Shown here piece by piece: positions 44,739 to 57,900 of a DNA stretch of 64,000 nucleotides. The first letter of the stretch is position 1; every line of letters starts with the position of its first letter. Source of the stretch: Owenia fusiformis (taxonomy: Eukaryota; Annelida; Polychaeta; Sabellida; Oweniidae); NCBI GenBank assembly GCA_903813345.2, contig CAIIXF020000001.1:20667915-20731914 (forward strand), read 5' to 3'. A program made the position numbers and the translations under genes. Below the pieces are notes generated by a model. That model saw only the letters and a program-made list of their open reading frames with translations. It searched no databases and was not told the DNA's origin.

Positions 44739-45109
44739 GTTCTCTATGCAAAATTCATGCATCCAGTTGAAGATACTTAACAGCACTCTTCACAGACCCA
44801 CAACTTCCCAGATCGTATTTTATTGAAATTGTTATCGATTTGTTTGAATTACTGTAGAATGAAGTATGTTTTTATTCCATTTGCCATGATAGATAGTCCT
44901 TTCAGTCTCATAGTTCAGACTTTTGGATTGCTAGTTTTTGTATGCATTTACATAGGCAGTATCCAGGCATTAAGGTATTGAGAGAATAGTTATATGGATG
45001 GAATCTGTATCTTGGTAGAGGATATTTTGGCAGGGTCAGTTTCTGGACAAAAGATAACTTATATACAAAAATATTATATAGAATGGGTAATCAGACAGAA
45101 TAGATATTT

Positions 45110-45230
45110 AGGTAAAATACATTAATTGGGAGAATGCATAAATGGGTGTAGTGCTTAAATGGATGGAATGCATAAATGGGAATAATGCTTAAATGGATGG
45201 AATATATGGGTAGAATGGGTATCGAATAGA
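45110..45230. repeat. Short degenerate tandem repeat
   Basis: Imperfect repeats of AAATGGGTGTAGTGCTTAAATGG-type units (GGATGGAATGCATAAATGGG and variants) span about 110 bases. They explain the ORF at 45091-45276. Confidence 0.6.
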
Positions 45231-46219
45231 AGTCAAGACAGAATGGTTGCCTTTGCAGAATAAGTAGTAACTTCAATATAATGCTCGCTTTCAGTTATCG
45301 ATCAAGTACTGAGGTAGCATGATATCACTCACTAAAACTAGCAAAAAAGATTGATATAATGGATTTGCATGTTCGCTTCTTTTTATGGGAAATTGATGAG
45401 TGTGTAGACACCATATGTACCATATGATAGGGTTTAATGCTCCACTAAGAAATCAACTGATACCTCTCAATTTAGTCCTTTCTCAGTTTTTAACAAGTAT
45501 ATTTGGGTTTCACAACAGACAGACAAGAATTCAACCTTGAGGACATTTCAACAGAAATGGATGTAAACTATATCTCAAAATATCTACTTGACATGGTTAT
45601 AATAAAGTGGGCTGTGACATTCTACCTTATATGACTCTAAAATGCCTAACTGCAATATTAAAATTCAACATTGACATTTGATTAAAGTTATGTTTTTGTT
45701 AAAACAGGGTTGATTTGTATCTTTGGGCTGTATGTTTATGCCATAAATTCAGATATGCGAACATACTAATAATACACTCGCTGCATGTTGCATTTTTCTA
45801 GCCGATTTCCTTTATGGAGTTTTTAAAGGAGTAACAGTCCATGATAAACGTGCATTTACCTGCGGGAATGTACCTGTAACTGCTCGTTTGTGAACTACAA
45901 GTAAAAACCTATGATCTTTACCTTGGGCTTTCTTACATTTAATACCTTCTATATTTTTTATGTCTGAATCAACTTACATTTAGAGAACAAAGAAAAACAC
46001 GATCCCGCAATATTTGTCTTTGCTGCATATGACTTATTGGGGTACTACTTATTGGGGACTCATTTTGACTCGTTCACTAGGTTACTCCAGATGTTTGTTA
46101 TTTTGTTTGACTAGATTATGTCAATGTACCCAAAACCAAAAATCAACAAAATAATGTTATTGGTGGTATGTCTACTTTTTGTGTTGGCTTATGTTTGTAT
46201 ATATAAGTCTCTGTATTTT

Positions 46220-46495
46220 GTATTGACCTCTGTGAAGTATTACCCATTATATTTGGTAATAGCCTATATGAATATTACCATCTGTTTTTGGTATTGAGCT
46301 GTTTGAAATACTACCAACTATAATTGGTATTGACCTATATGTGTGCCTATATGTTTGTATTATCATCTATAGTAGGTATTAATCATTTATGAAATACTAC
46401 CATTCATTATTCGTATTGACCTTTATGAGATATTACCATTTATATTTGGTATTGACTGTATGAGATATTACCTTATATTGGTATCGACCTTTGTA
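46220..46495. repeat. About 36-bp degenerate tandem array
   Basis: Seven or eight units of the form GTATTGACCTnTATGAAATA followed by TTACCATTTATATTTG repeat across the interval with substitutions and one insertion. Confidence 0.8.
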
Positions 46496-46862
46496 CAGCT
46501 GGCGTAGTGTCATATACGCATAAAACGCCATGAATACTTTCAAATTTTATAGGAAAGTTATTTTTGATAAATTATGATAAGAAATGATAGAAATGACAAA
46601 TGTAAATGAGTTTTATTTCCAATAAGCACCTATTTTGTCATCCTATCATTTAAAAACATGCTCATGTTATTAAATGTTGGATAAAAATGGCCAATAATTT
46701 ATTTTTATGAGTCCAAAATAAGTCGAAATAACGTATTTTAAAACGCCCCAGAACGCTTTAAATTCAATCTCATTTTCAAAATTTCTTTGGGTAGAAGACC
46801 CCCCCCAAAAATCTTCGCTCACTCATGGCGTACACTCATAAATGCCAAGCTAAGCCACTGTG
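46496..46862. mobile_element. Diverged inverted-repeat MITE
   Basis: The left end CAGCTGGCGTAGTGTCATAT and the inverse of the right end (CAGTGGCTTAGCTTGGCATT) align with gaps, and ACGCCATGA follows in both. It directly abuts the 36-bp array. No clear target duplication is seen. Confidence 0.45.
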
Positions 46863-47210
46863 TTTATTACCTTCTATTACCATGGTGACCTTACTACCAT
46901 CTGGTTGATGACCCCTAGCACCAAGCTTAATTAAGCATCTAATTTGGGCAATAAACGACATGTGTATCCCAGTGTTAAACAATTCTAGAGAGGGCTGATG
47001 GTAAGTGATAGTTCTAGGATTGGTTTACAACTTACCTTACAAATCATCTCTTATTTTTTAGTTACATTGTTTAGTTCCCCTTAAGGAGAATGTTTCAAAA
47101 GATTTTTATGATGCAGAGGGATTAAAGTGTGAATTCATTACTTAAGTTAGGTTCCTAATTTCCTCTACTTTCCATGGTATTTTAGATTGAGCAATGAACA
47201 TACTACCTTG

Positions 47211-48694
47211 GGCATGAACTTGGTGTAAGACCACACGAAATTTAGTGTATTATATGTATAATATAAAAGTATATATTATATATATAGTAATAATATTATT
47301 AAATGGCTTATTATATATATAATATAATATAAGAGTATATGTTATATATAGTTATGTATTATATTCTTGTAAATGTGTATATGCATGTATTTATTTATAT
47401 ATTTGTCTCCTCTGGTCCCCAGTCCCCAGTCCCCAGTAGCTATATATATATTTATATCGGTCTCCAGTCCCTCCTTTATATATGTTTGTGCATATGCATT
47501 TACATGTATTTATTTATATATTTGTCTCCTCTGGTCCCCAGTCCCCAGTCCCCAGTAGCTATATATATATTTATATTGGTCTCCAGTCCCTCCTTTATAT
47601 ATGTTTGTGTATATGCATAAACATGCATCTATTTATATATTAGTCTCCTCCAACTGCTTTATATATAGGATAGTTTTTTTTGAAAAACGATTTTGACTTT
47701 AAAGCCCTATAAATTTGTTACACTTTAAGAAACATATCAATTTTTGTTAAATAAAGTTATCAAATTCAATTGCCTGCCTAACTCATATTTTTGCAAGGAC
47801 TCAGATGGATGGATATTCTGTCATATGACTTGCGGCAAACCTACCATTTCCCATTGGTTAACATGGAAATGTCGATTTTAAAAATTCATCAAATTTATCA
47901 TCGATTTTCGACTTATTCTAATTGAGGAAAAAAATTGAGAAAATTTGGTAATCATGGGGGGCTTTAAAGTCAAAATTGTTTTTCAAAAAAACCTCTCCTA
48001 TATATGTATATAGTAAATGGGGACTGGGGATCAGAAGAGACTAATATATAAATAGATGCATGTATATGCATATACACAAACATATATAAAGGAGGGATTG
48101 GAGACTGATATAAATATATATATAGCTACTGGGGACTGGGGACCAGAGGAGACTAATATATAAATAGATGCATATATATACATAATAAAGGAGGGACTGG
48201 AGACCGATATAAATATATATGTAGCTACTGGGGACTGGGGACTGGGGACCAGAGGAGACTAATATATAAATAGATGCATGTATATGCATATACATAAACA
48301 TATATAAAGGAGGGACTGGAGACCAATATAAATATATATATAGCTACTGGGGACTGGGGACCAGAGGAGACTAATATATAAATAAGTACATGTATATGCA
48401 TATACATAAACATATATAAAGGAGGGACTGGAGACCAATATAAATATATATATAGCTACTGGGGACTGGGGACCAGAGGAGACAAATATATAAATAAATA
48501 TATGCATATACACATTTACAAGAATATAATATATAACTATATATATAACATATACTTTTATATTATATTATATTATATATATAATACGCCATTTAATAAT
48601 ATTATAACTACATATATAATATATACTTTTATATTATATTATATTATACATATAATACACTAAATTTCGTGTGGTCTTACACCAAGTTCATGCC
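47211..48694. mobile_element. 1.48-kb palindromic element with 8-bp target duplication
   Basis: The left arm starts GGCATGAACTTGGTGTAAGA and the right arm ends with its exact inverse; CTACCTTG flanks both ends (47203-47210 and 48695-48702). Inside, each arm carries tandem units of about 120 bases with CCTCTGGTCCCCAGTCCCCA and GGTCTCCAGTCCCTCCTTTA. There are about two in the left arm and four or five, inverted, in the right arm. The centre (47670-47995) is itself bounded by an inverted pair (GAAAAACGATTTTGACTTTA and its inverse). No protein is encoded; the IYIY/GLQSL ORFs are repeat artefacts. The GG start and 8-bp duplication would fit a Merlin-like or other DDE foldback element. Confidence 0.85.
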
Positions 48695-49410
48695 CTACCT
48701 TGCCATTTGTGTAGAATTGTAGTGCCATAAATCATGTACCTCTGTAATACTCCCATAGCGCAGACTGCAGACAAGTAGCTGAAGAGTTGTAGAATATGGG
48801 CTGGGTAAATTCTTGCCATTTTCATTGGTAATTTCCTTAAGTTGTTATTTGACAGTGAAAATGTCACCATGATTAAGAGTTTAATCCGGTTGGTGAGAAG
48901 AACTGAGAAAGTCTTACTGGTGGAAGGCAGAAATGTCACTACAAACAGCAAAATCGGCATTACCACCCCTGTCTTTGTAATGAATCAACTCATTATATTG
49001 TGCCATATATGTGAATGCTCATTACAAAGGAATGACACTTACATGAAAACCATTCATAGTAATGTAATGCCCTGTTTATTTATTATATATACATGTACAA
49101 GTATTGTCACATTCTAGTCTAAAACATTTTTCTCAGTTGGGTACCATCATACTTGAGTTTCATACCCTTTGCGTTTGTTCGACTTGGATTTTCAAAAGAG
49201 AGATTTGTTTAGACTCTGTAGGCAGGTTTTGAGTTTTTGAAGCTGCAAAATCAACCTACTATAGGACACAACCACCTGTCACTTGGGGACCAATGATTTT
49301 GTCTTATCTGTCATTTTTGTAATTGGTTACCCTTTGCATTCGTTTGACTTCACTTCTTAAAAGAGAGCTTCGTCTTCTCTCTTTCAAACTATTATAAACA
49401 TGTGAACTCA

Positions 49411-49660
49411 CCGCGCCAATCAGTGTTCGTGGGCCAAATTTGACCGACGTTCTATATATGGTCATTCCTTCTGACGTCATCGTTGAGCCCGGAATTGACC
49501 AATGACATGCGCATATTTAATTAGAACGTTTTTGGCGAATGTTACTTCAAGCTCGCTGATTGGTGGAAGAAAGGTCAGCGCGTAGGTCAGAAGTGATTTA
49601 TTACCCAAACTGTCACCAGTACCCGTCGTGGGGGCGGGACTACTTAACTGTAATATGGTC
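49411..49660. promoter_or_regulatory. Candidate internal promoter or enhancer in the agrin intron
   Basis: This short stretch is richer in G+C and CpG than its surroundings. It contains CCAATCAG (49416-49423), its inverse CTGATTGG (49556-49563), another CCAAT at 49499, a perfect CRE TGACGTCA (49472-49479), CTATATATG (about 49452) and the GC-box-like GGGGCGGG (49631-49638). Such clustering is unusual in an AT-rich intron. It may be an alternative agrin promoter or an enhancer. No exon could be assigned downstream. Confidence 0.4.
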
Positions 49661-52600
49661 TCTACTAGGCAGAGTGTAGTTTAACTAGACTCTGCATGCA
49701 GGGTAGTAATTGGTAGATATAGTGTAATTGATATAATTTTAAATTATACTAAATGGTACATTCATTAGCAGGTGGTAAATACTAAATACATGTTGTACAT
49801 TTAGGATTATGTCATATTGTACTCGATCATTGTATGGCTGATTTTTTAAAGAGAATTTATTCTTTTGGAGGAACAGACTAAACCTGAATCTGCTGAATGT
49901 ATAATATCATTCATAAAAGTTAACATACAATGTAACATTTTGTACAATCAATTGTTTCATGAATGTAATAAAATAAGAGGTTCCTCTTTAATAAGAGGAT
50001 TCAAGATCCAGTTATATATGACCTGGCATTAAAAAACAGTTTTCATTCTGGATAACTAAGTCAGAAAATTGAGAGAAAAAACTCTATTTTAAAATATATT
50101 GGTAGAATGCTCCACATCATCCACAATCAAATTTTGGATGTAAAAATAGACACGATCCTGGTTCTGCCTAGAAGACCTTTTTTTCTTCTGTTTCATTTTT
50201 GAGTTATGTAATGCTGACTAATGTCTAACACGACTGCAGTATTTTCCTTAAGTGATTTATCAACTTGAACCCTCTGCTAAATTTCACTTCTCACATAGTG
50301 AAAGTTCAAAACGTCATACGTCTAATGTGAAATAAAAAATTCCAATGATCTGATGATAGTGTAGTGAAATTTGTAAACAAAAAATGTTTTGTGTAAATTT
50401 CTTTATGTTCTGAGAGGATGTGGTGCCTCACGCTTGCAGATTGGAGACGCAATCAATCATTTAATTGAATGCTGGGATATTATATAACGATCCCACACAA
50501 AATGTTAATGGCTCAGGTTTCTGTTTAAAATGCCTCATTTGTTGATCAGTAGAAAGAATGAAAAATGATGGTAATCAAATACACTCCCTAGCTATATGGG
50601 AGTGTAAGAAAAAGCTCATTTTCAGACAAATCATATAAGGTTGCAAAAATGCTATAAAATAGTCTAGAAGCTAACTGGTTTATATTGTACCTTTAGTACC
50701 TTACATTCCGGCAACTTTGGGTTATCATTGTTGCGAACAAATCGCATCAACAGAATCTAAAAATAAAGCAAAATTCGCAATTTAATAGCTCACCATTAAG
50801 TTACTTGACTATTATTTTAAGAATATTTTCAGACAACACGTTTTTTGCTATACTCGAGAGTCCAGTTTGTTGCCCCATGTGGCACAAATCAAAGATATGA
50901 TACAACTTATACAGATATAAATGAGTAAAGAGAGTTAGTTTTCCTCCCATATATCTCCTGTGGTTGAACAGTCTCCTGAGGGAGATGCTATTATAAATGC
51001 CATGTGATATGGTTCTTAATAGAATCTAAAGAAAGTTGCAAGATATATGGCATGTATTACCAAATTATTACCAAACATGTATTACCTATCATTCTATTGA
51101 GTGATTGCCATGGCAACAGGGAAAGCAACAGGATTAGAAGGAGCTTAAAACAACGAATTCACAATTTTTCTTAACTAGATCTACATAAAGGAGATAAAAA
51201 ATCTTTTTGTCCTATTATATCTATTAGATATTATTGCATAAAAATCTCTGCCTGTCAAGAGAATCACCATGGTTATTGAAACAATGAAATTTGAACCAAA
51301 TCAGTCTGCATCCATCATGATAAATCATATGACATTTTATTTTTTCTCATGACAGAAAGATATGAGTTACAGTAGTTTCATTGTTAAAGACAGGAATCCT
51401 AATTCAGGAATCATAATTCACAATATTTTACCCTGTGTTGTGATAAAAATCATCTTACTTGTTTCAATGTCTGACCATCTCAAAGGGGATTAGTCTGGAA
51501 GGAAGTCCCAAATTAACTCATGGATCAGTGAGGACTTTATCATTCTTTCAATTTCACTCCAAAGTGAATTGACTTGATCCATGTCTTAATCCCATCTTAT
51601 ATCCTAAATGGGACACTATTGTAAGTCTTTGACCAAGGGGATTAGATAGAATCTGGAAGTTAAAGTCAGATGAGAGTTCTTTGGACCTCAGTTTATAAAT
51701 TCAAAAATAAGTATTTTATCACTGAGTGATAATCTATTAACAAACCGCTTCTCATTTCCCAAATCCCAACTACATGTATAACTATGGAAGGTATAAAGGA
51801 AAAACCTTGTATAAAGGATTTTGTACCCAAGGCATATTTAACAAGTATCTTGGTAAAGTGACTGCCCATTGAAAGAATGTCATTGCAAGGTCATTTAAAA
51901 TACAATATACTGTAGAAAGAAATGGAAGGAGATATATTACCCTGAGGACATTACCATGCATTATATAAAAGTTTAACAAAATATTACTTTTAATCCAGAT
52001 TTAGAGAGAAATGGCATATCATAATAAACATAAGTGATATCCTAACCACTGGGTTCTGTCTATGTTATATGTTTTCTAAGTTTGTTCTAACTGATTGACG
52101 AGTGATTTATTTGTATGTTTTGACAGTGGGTTGTGTATTTGAATGTCCCAACACACGCCACACTGCCAGAACATCTGTTTTCCACCAATATACTGTTTAG
52201 TTAACACTAGGAATTAATAACCCAAAGTGCTCTATGAAATTGAGATAAACTAAAACCTTATGTTTTGCTACAGGTTTTTACACTTTATTTTGAAATTTGA
52301 TAATCTCGTTCAGATAAATCTTCTCATTGCCAGGATAGTTTATTGCACTTGAAATTGGACTTGAAATAATGTGGCTTGCTCTACCTAATTAGCAATAAGA
52401 AATTTAGGAGTTCAGTTTATAATAATCTTACAAATTCATTGATTTGATATTGAACTTGAAGTATTGTGGCTTGCTTAAATAACCCTTTCGCAGAGTACTG
52501 AATGGAAAATGCAACAATTAGACTGATTAATGTTTAATCATATTTATGTTTCCATCATATCAAACCCCAAGCTTACAAATTGTTCTACCTCTGGTTTAAC

Positions 52601-53369
52601 AAAAGGAAATAACCAAGGACTGGTAACAATGGGCAATGGGGTTATATTTGTGGTCGACATTTGAGACGCAGGAAATTGCAAGCGTGGGCAGTATGTCAAT
52701 ACCCCTGAACTATGGAGGATTAACAAATTGTAATCCTTTTTAAATTTCCAACCCATGACTCAGTCTATTGCAGAGTCACAATAATTGAACATTTTTTCAT
52801 GCTTTTCCCCAGATATTAAATGCAGTCTGACCAGCCACATTTTAATCTTGAGGGTATATTTACTGCAATGAAATATTTCAGAGGAGTCATTTACATCGGA
52901 AATTGTCAAAAATCTCACTTTTAATCAAATTATTATCAGACAGAGCAATCTTAAAGATGTTGCTGCAGTGCAGAGGCAACTGATGTCACTCAGTATATAC
53001 CTTTGAGAGAGAAGCTGTTTCTGAACCAGATGCTCTCTTATATTCTCCCAAGGTATTTCCTCAACATTACCAGCTTTGAACAGAGAAAATGTAACAATTG
53101 ATGCATTTGGATATCACTGAAATCGTAAGACTTAAAACAGGACATATGTTTTATCATGGGCTTTCAACTTACTTATTGAAAGTCCATGGTTTTATATATT
53201 ATGTCACCACCAAAAGTGGTGACATATTGTTATGGTCTCCGTTTTTTTGCGACGGCGGTTGGAGGTTGGCGTCCGGCGTCCGGCGGTTGGTGGTTGGCGT
53301 CCGGCGTCTGTAACAATTTCTTACAACTTCCTATAACTTAACAAATACTGTTTAGACTGACTTCAATTT

Positions 53370-54960
53370 TTTTCTAAATCATCTACATGTTCTCAGAAGT
53401 TCAAATCTGACTTTAGATTTGACATTTGACCTTCAATGACCTTCTCAAGGTCAAAAAGGTCTTTTTTCAACTTGCTTCACATTGACTAAATTTTTTTTCA
53501 AAATCATCTACATGTTCTCAGAAATTCAAATCTGACTTTAGATTTGACATTTGACCTTCAAATCTGACTTTAGATTTGACATTTGACCTTCAATGACCTT
53601 CTCAAGGTCAAAAAAGGTCAAAAAGGTCTGTTTTCAACTTGCTTCAAATTGACTAAAAAAATTTTTCAAAATCATCTACGTGTTCTCAGAAATTCAAATC
53701 TGACTTTAGATTTGACATTTGACCTTCAATGACCTTCTCAAAGTCAAAAAAGGTCAAAAAGGTCTTTTTTCAACTTGCTTCAAATTGACTAATTTTTTTT
53801 TTCAAAATCATCTACATGTTCTCAGAAATTCAAATCTGACTTTAGATTTGACATTTGACCTTCAATGACCTTCTCAAGGTCAAAAAAGGTCAAAAAGGTC
53901 TGTTTTCAACTTGCTTCAAATTGACTAAAAATTTTTTTAAAAATCATCTACATGTTCTCAGAAATTCAAATCTGACTTTAGATTTGACTTAAGATTTGAC
54001 ATTTGACCTTCAATGACCTTCTCAAAGTCAAAAAAGGTCAAAAAGGTCTTTTTTCAACTTGCTTCAAATTGACTAAAAAAATTTTTCAAAATCATCTACA
54101 TGTTCTCAGAAATTCAAATCTGACTTTAGATTTGACATTTGACCTTCAATGACCTTCTCAATGTCAAAAAAGGTCAAAAAGGTCTTTTTTCATCTTGCTT
54201 CAAATTGACGAAATTTTTTTTTCAAAATCATCTACATGTTCTCAGAAATTCAAATATGTCTTTAGATTTGACATTTGACCTTTAATGACCTTCTCAAGGT
54301 CAAAAAAGGTCAAAAAGGTCTGTTTTCAAATTGCTTCAAATTGACCAAATTTTTTTTTCAAAATCATCTACATCTTTTCAGAAGTTCAAAGGACGATTCT
54401 CGGTTTGGAGAACAGTCTCCTGGGCTAATATTTTTTTTCATGAAAAATATAGAAATGTTACCCAAATTAAACTATGAATATTCAAAAGAGCACATTTAAA
54501 TCTACAAGATGTAAAAATATCAAATTGGTCTGGAGCAGGGATAACGCTCAATTAGACGGATTTTAATAAAATACAAGTCTCGATTTGGGGAAAGAAGTTC
54601 ATCAGTGTACTGCGCTAATATTTTTTTGAGAAAAATCTAGAAATATTACCCAAATTAAATTATGACTATTCAAAAGAGGACATTCAAATCTATATTATGT
54701 AAAAAAATCAAGTTTGTCCGAAGCAGGGATAATGCTCATTTAGATTGATGAACTTCGTTCTCCAAACCGAGAATCGTCCTTTGACTTTTACAAGTTCTCA
54801 GAAGTTCAAATCTGACTTTAGATTTGATTTTTGACCTTCAATGACCTTCTCGAGGTCAAAAAGGTATTTTTTCAACTTGCTTCAAATTGACGATTTTTTT
54901 TTCAAAATCATCTACATGTTCTAAGAAGTTCAAATCAAACCTTCTTAAGGTCAAAAGGTA
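53370..54960. repeat. Tandem array of about 120-150 bp units
   Basis: About nine units each contain ATCTACATGTTCTCAGAAAT, TCAAATCTGACTTTAGATTT, GACATTTGACCTTCAATGAC, CTTCTCAAGGTCAAAAAAGG and TTTTCAACTTGCTTCAAATT. Unit length varies by short internal duplications (for example near 53555 and 53985). The array is interrupted at 54386-54784 by another element. Confidence 0.88.
54386..54784. mobile_element. Inverted-repeat element nested in the tandem array
   Basis: TCAAAGGACGATTCTCGGTT on the left is mirrored by AACCGAGAATCGTCCTTTGA on the right, continuing about another six bases (TGGAGAAC / GTTCTCCA). The interior is a diverged direct duplication of about 185 bases (GGGCTAATATTTTTTT..., GCAGGGATAA). 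The element splits the surrounding array, so it inserted later. Confidence 0.8.
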
Positions 54961-57900
54961 TTTTCCAACTTGCTTTAAATTGTCCAAATTGTTTTAGGTG
55001 GTGACATTTTGTCATGTTAATGCCTTGTTTCTCATTGTATACCATCCCCTCTCCTGGCAAGGCTAAAGTGGATGGACTCCATATGAGATGAATATTACAT
55101 TTAATTTGCAAATCCTGGCCTCCATCATGGTTTTGTCTGAAAAACTATAAGTTCAACATTTTGATTTATTAGAGTCTCTCTCTCCTTAGCTTTTGATAGA
55201 GATAGTACTGACTTTGGATCTTACAATATAAGTTTGTCATCAAACTTCAACTTTGGTGATGTATAAGCACACATTTGTGTGTGTTGCCGCTAAAAGCAGA
55301 CTTTATTTATGTAACTTTATTTGATAGACGAAACCCATTACAACTTCTATTCATGAAGTTGTTTTAATGATTAGCAAAATAATATTTACACTGTCTGTTC
55401 TACTTCTTTTTCTTTATTGATATTTGCTTGTAGTGCTAATAATGTAGTAGTTACTTTCTACAGGGCGCCTCACTATATTAGGCTACAAATGTAATCACTA
55501 TTGGTTTGTTTAGGAGCAATGTTTACTACAAAGAAATATTGACTTTATTTGATGACATTATTCTAGAGCATGTCTATACATCGAACAATCCTGAACACCT
55601 TCTAGTTACTCACATGTATGAGGTCTGCCAAAAAGTTTGTTTTTAAAAGTTTTGTCTTCAAATATAGAATGATTTGCATTAGAAAAAAAAGTTAGGGAAC
55701 TCTGGATTTTTCGTTGTCAGTTATGATTTTAAAACGTTTAATAATATGCTAATTTTTCACCTCAAAACTACATCGTGTTTTAATGCTAGAAGACCATTTT
55801 CGATTTCAACTCAATATGTTTAACCATTATTTTACAAAGAGGTGGCTATAAGTGACTATTTATTGATACTAAAACTTCAAGAATGAATCTTGACCCTCTT
55901 AGACTATTAAATTGATAGAATATTTTAGTATTTGGTATATTGCAGTCTAATTGTACATATTTTTTCATTTATTAAATCACATATGTCTTTCAGGATCACT
56001 TTTTGTGATATATAGGTCAGTGGACTGTACCCCTGAACATGTAAAAAATGAAATAATAGTATATTATTCTAACTTTGAATATTTAGTTATGTTGAACAAA
56101 ATCTGCCCCCCCCCCCATCTCCCTTTGTTTGCCATCCAATCTGGTTTACAGAGAATTGGGAGAGAGTAATGATAAGGGGGGGGGGAGTTATAAGACTAGT
56201 TTTATATCAGATTTAATTGAGTCATTAATGTTGATAAAGAGAACAGATAAAAGCACAAACAAAACTGAAGAAATGTCAGACTTAAAGTCAGTATGTGCCC
56301 AAGGTGCCTCACTCAAAATTTGTTTATTCTTATCAACCACTGATTCTTTTTTATCTGCTCTTACTTCCTTTACGATGTAACACAGAATGCTTCTAGCAGA
56401 CATGCTAGAAAAGATTACATTTGAGATGTGACAGAAATAGTATAAGGATGTTTGAGGTGTACATGTTTGTATAAAGAATCGATGAGATGGAAAACTCTGC
56501 AAGGAGATGGCTGGAACGGGAGTTTGGGGCAGACCTGAAAATTGATTCTTGTGAAAATCTTTATTTATTTTTTGAGAATTTTGGACCATTTTTTGATATA
56601 TGAAAATAAGGAAATTGAACATTTTGACAAGAAAGGGCTGAAATAGTATATGTATATAATATATATGTACTTTATACCAAATTGTCATAATTAATAAAAA
56701 CATGAGAGTTGATGGCTTAGTGTTTCGCACCTTTCTAAACTTTATCCCATCATTTATTCAGATGAGTGTTTCAATAATATTGAATATTGTGTTGTAACAA
56801 AACACCATTAAAAGTTCATATCAGGAGTAATAAATTATATTAAAGAATTATGGTATACCTGAAGCTTGATTTGAGACGAAATCTTTATAATTCAAGAAGG
56901 GTAGGTACGAGTTAGGTGATCGAGGGGTTAACTATATTGAATTCAGTGCAAAACACTTATATTTCAATCAAATATCACTTATATTTTACAAAGAAAGGGT
57001 CTATGAAATTTCAAGACTTAGAAAATACCCTGAATGCCTATAAGTGAACCAATTACTACGTTTTGATTGTTACAGCCGATTTTGGGTTTTGATGTTTATA
57101 CGATCTTAATGATTTCAGATGTAATTTTGTGTTTTTTGAAATTAATGCTAGCTTCTTATAGACAAAAAATGTCAAGAGTTTATGACTGCAGTAACATATT
57201 CAAGCTAATTCAGAGTATTTGATTTTATCTAAGAGAGCAGAGTAGTCAGGCTCTTATAAAGGGTTCTCAGAGAAGGTATGAACTCGTATTATACATGAAT
57301 CTCTTTACTGATAACAAACAAGCTAAACCCTACACAGTCATTTCAAAATATTTGGAATCTTTACATGACATAAACTTTCAGCATTTCGTTTAAAGGTACA
57401 CAAGGGCAAATTTACATGTTATATCTGTCTTATCTTTAAAGAGCTACAAAAAGTAAAAGCCTTAGCCACCAGACATACATGCTGGTATCTTTTAACAGTG
57501 AGTCCGCCTCAAATATTTCAATATGTATATCTAGAGGGTTTAAAACTAGGCGACAGCTTATAATATACCGCAAACATCTCCCTTCTCTAAAGCCTTACAT
57601 GTCACGTAAAGAACTTTTTTGTATAGAATATAGGTGATAATTATTAATATTTGATATTAAATATTCACAAAGGGAGATGTAGTGTACAAAATGACCCCTA
57701 TTGATGCATACGGTAAAAGTTCAAGTTGTAATAAGTGCCATTGATTTGAACTAATTATACGAAGACCCCAAACTATTATTACAACCTTCAAGATCCCCTT
57801 CTACTTTGTTAAAGTCATGAACATATTTTGAATCTACTATTTTTTATGCTTTTTAATGGAATGGTTTCATTTATATGGTTGGACAGTATATAGATTGCAA

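Larger units (their letters stand above)
53160..55025 (-). mobile_element. Long member of repeat family A with internal tandem array
   Basis: Read leftwards it starts CAAGGCATTAACATGACAAA at about 55025, like the short family A copies. It ends about 53185-53225 with the hairpin GTCACCACTTTTGGTGGTGAC preceded by GAGACCATAACAATAT. The interior has GGCGTCCGGCGTCCGGCGGT near 53270 and then a tandem array. It looks like the fullest copy in the window of the family at 11.4, 12.85, 14.4, 17.9, 26.5 and 30.1 kb. No protein is encoded, so it is non-autonomous or satellite-expanded. Confidence 0.6.

Noticed and set aside
47339-48513. ORFs rich in IYIYIGLQSLLY
   Set aside because: They arise from the AT-rich tandem units inside the palindromic element and appear on both strands.
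48842-49117. 91-residue plus-strand ORF as a candidate agrin exon
   Set aside because: It lacks the Cys pattern of Kazal, SEA or laminin-G domains and has no good acceptor in phase with the NtA exon.
56188-56730. 180-residue minus-strand ORF
   Set aside because: It has AT-rich composition, no recognisable motif and no splice context, and lies in the presumed agrin intron.
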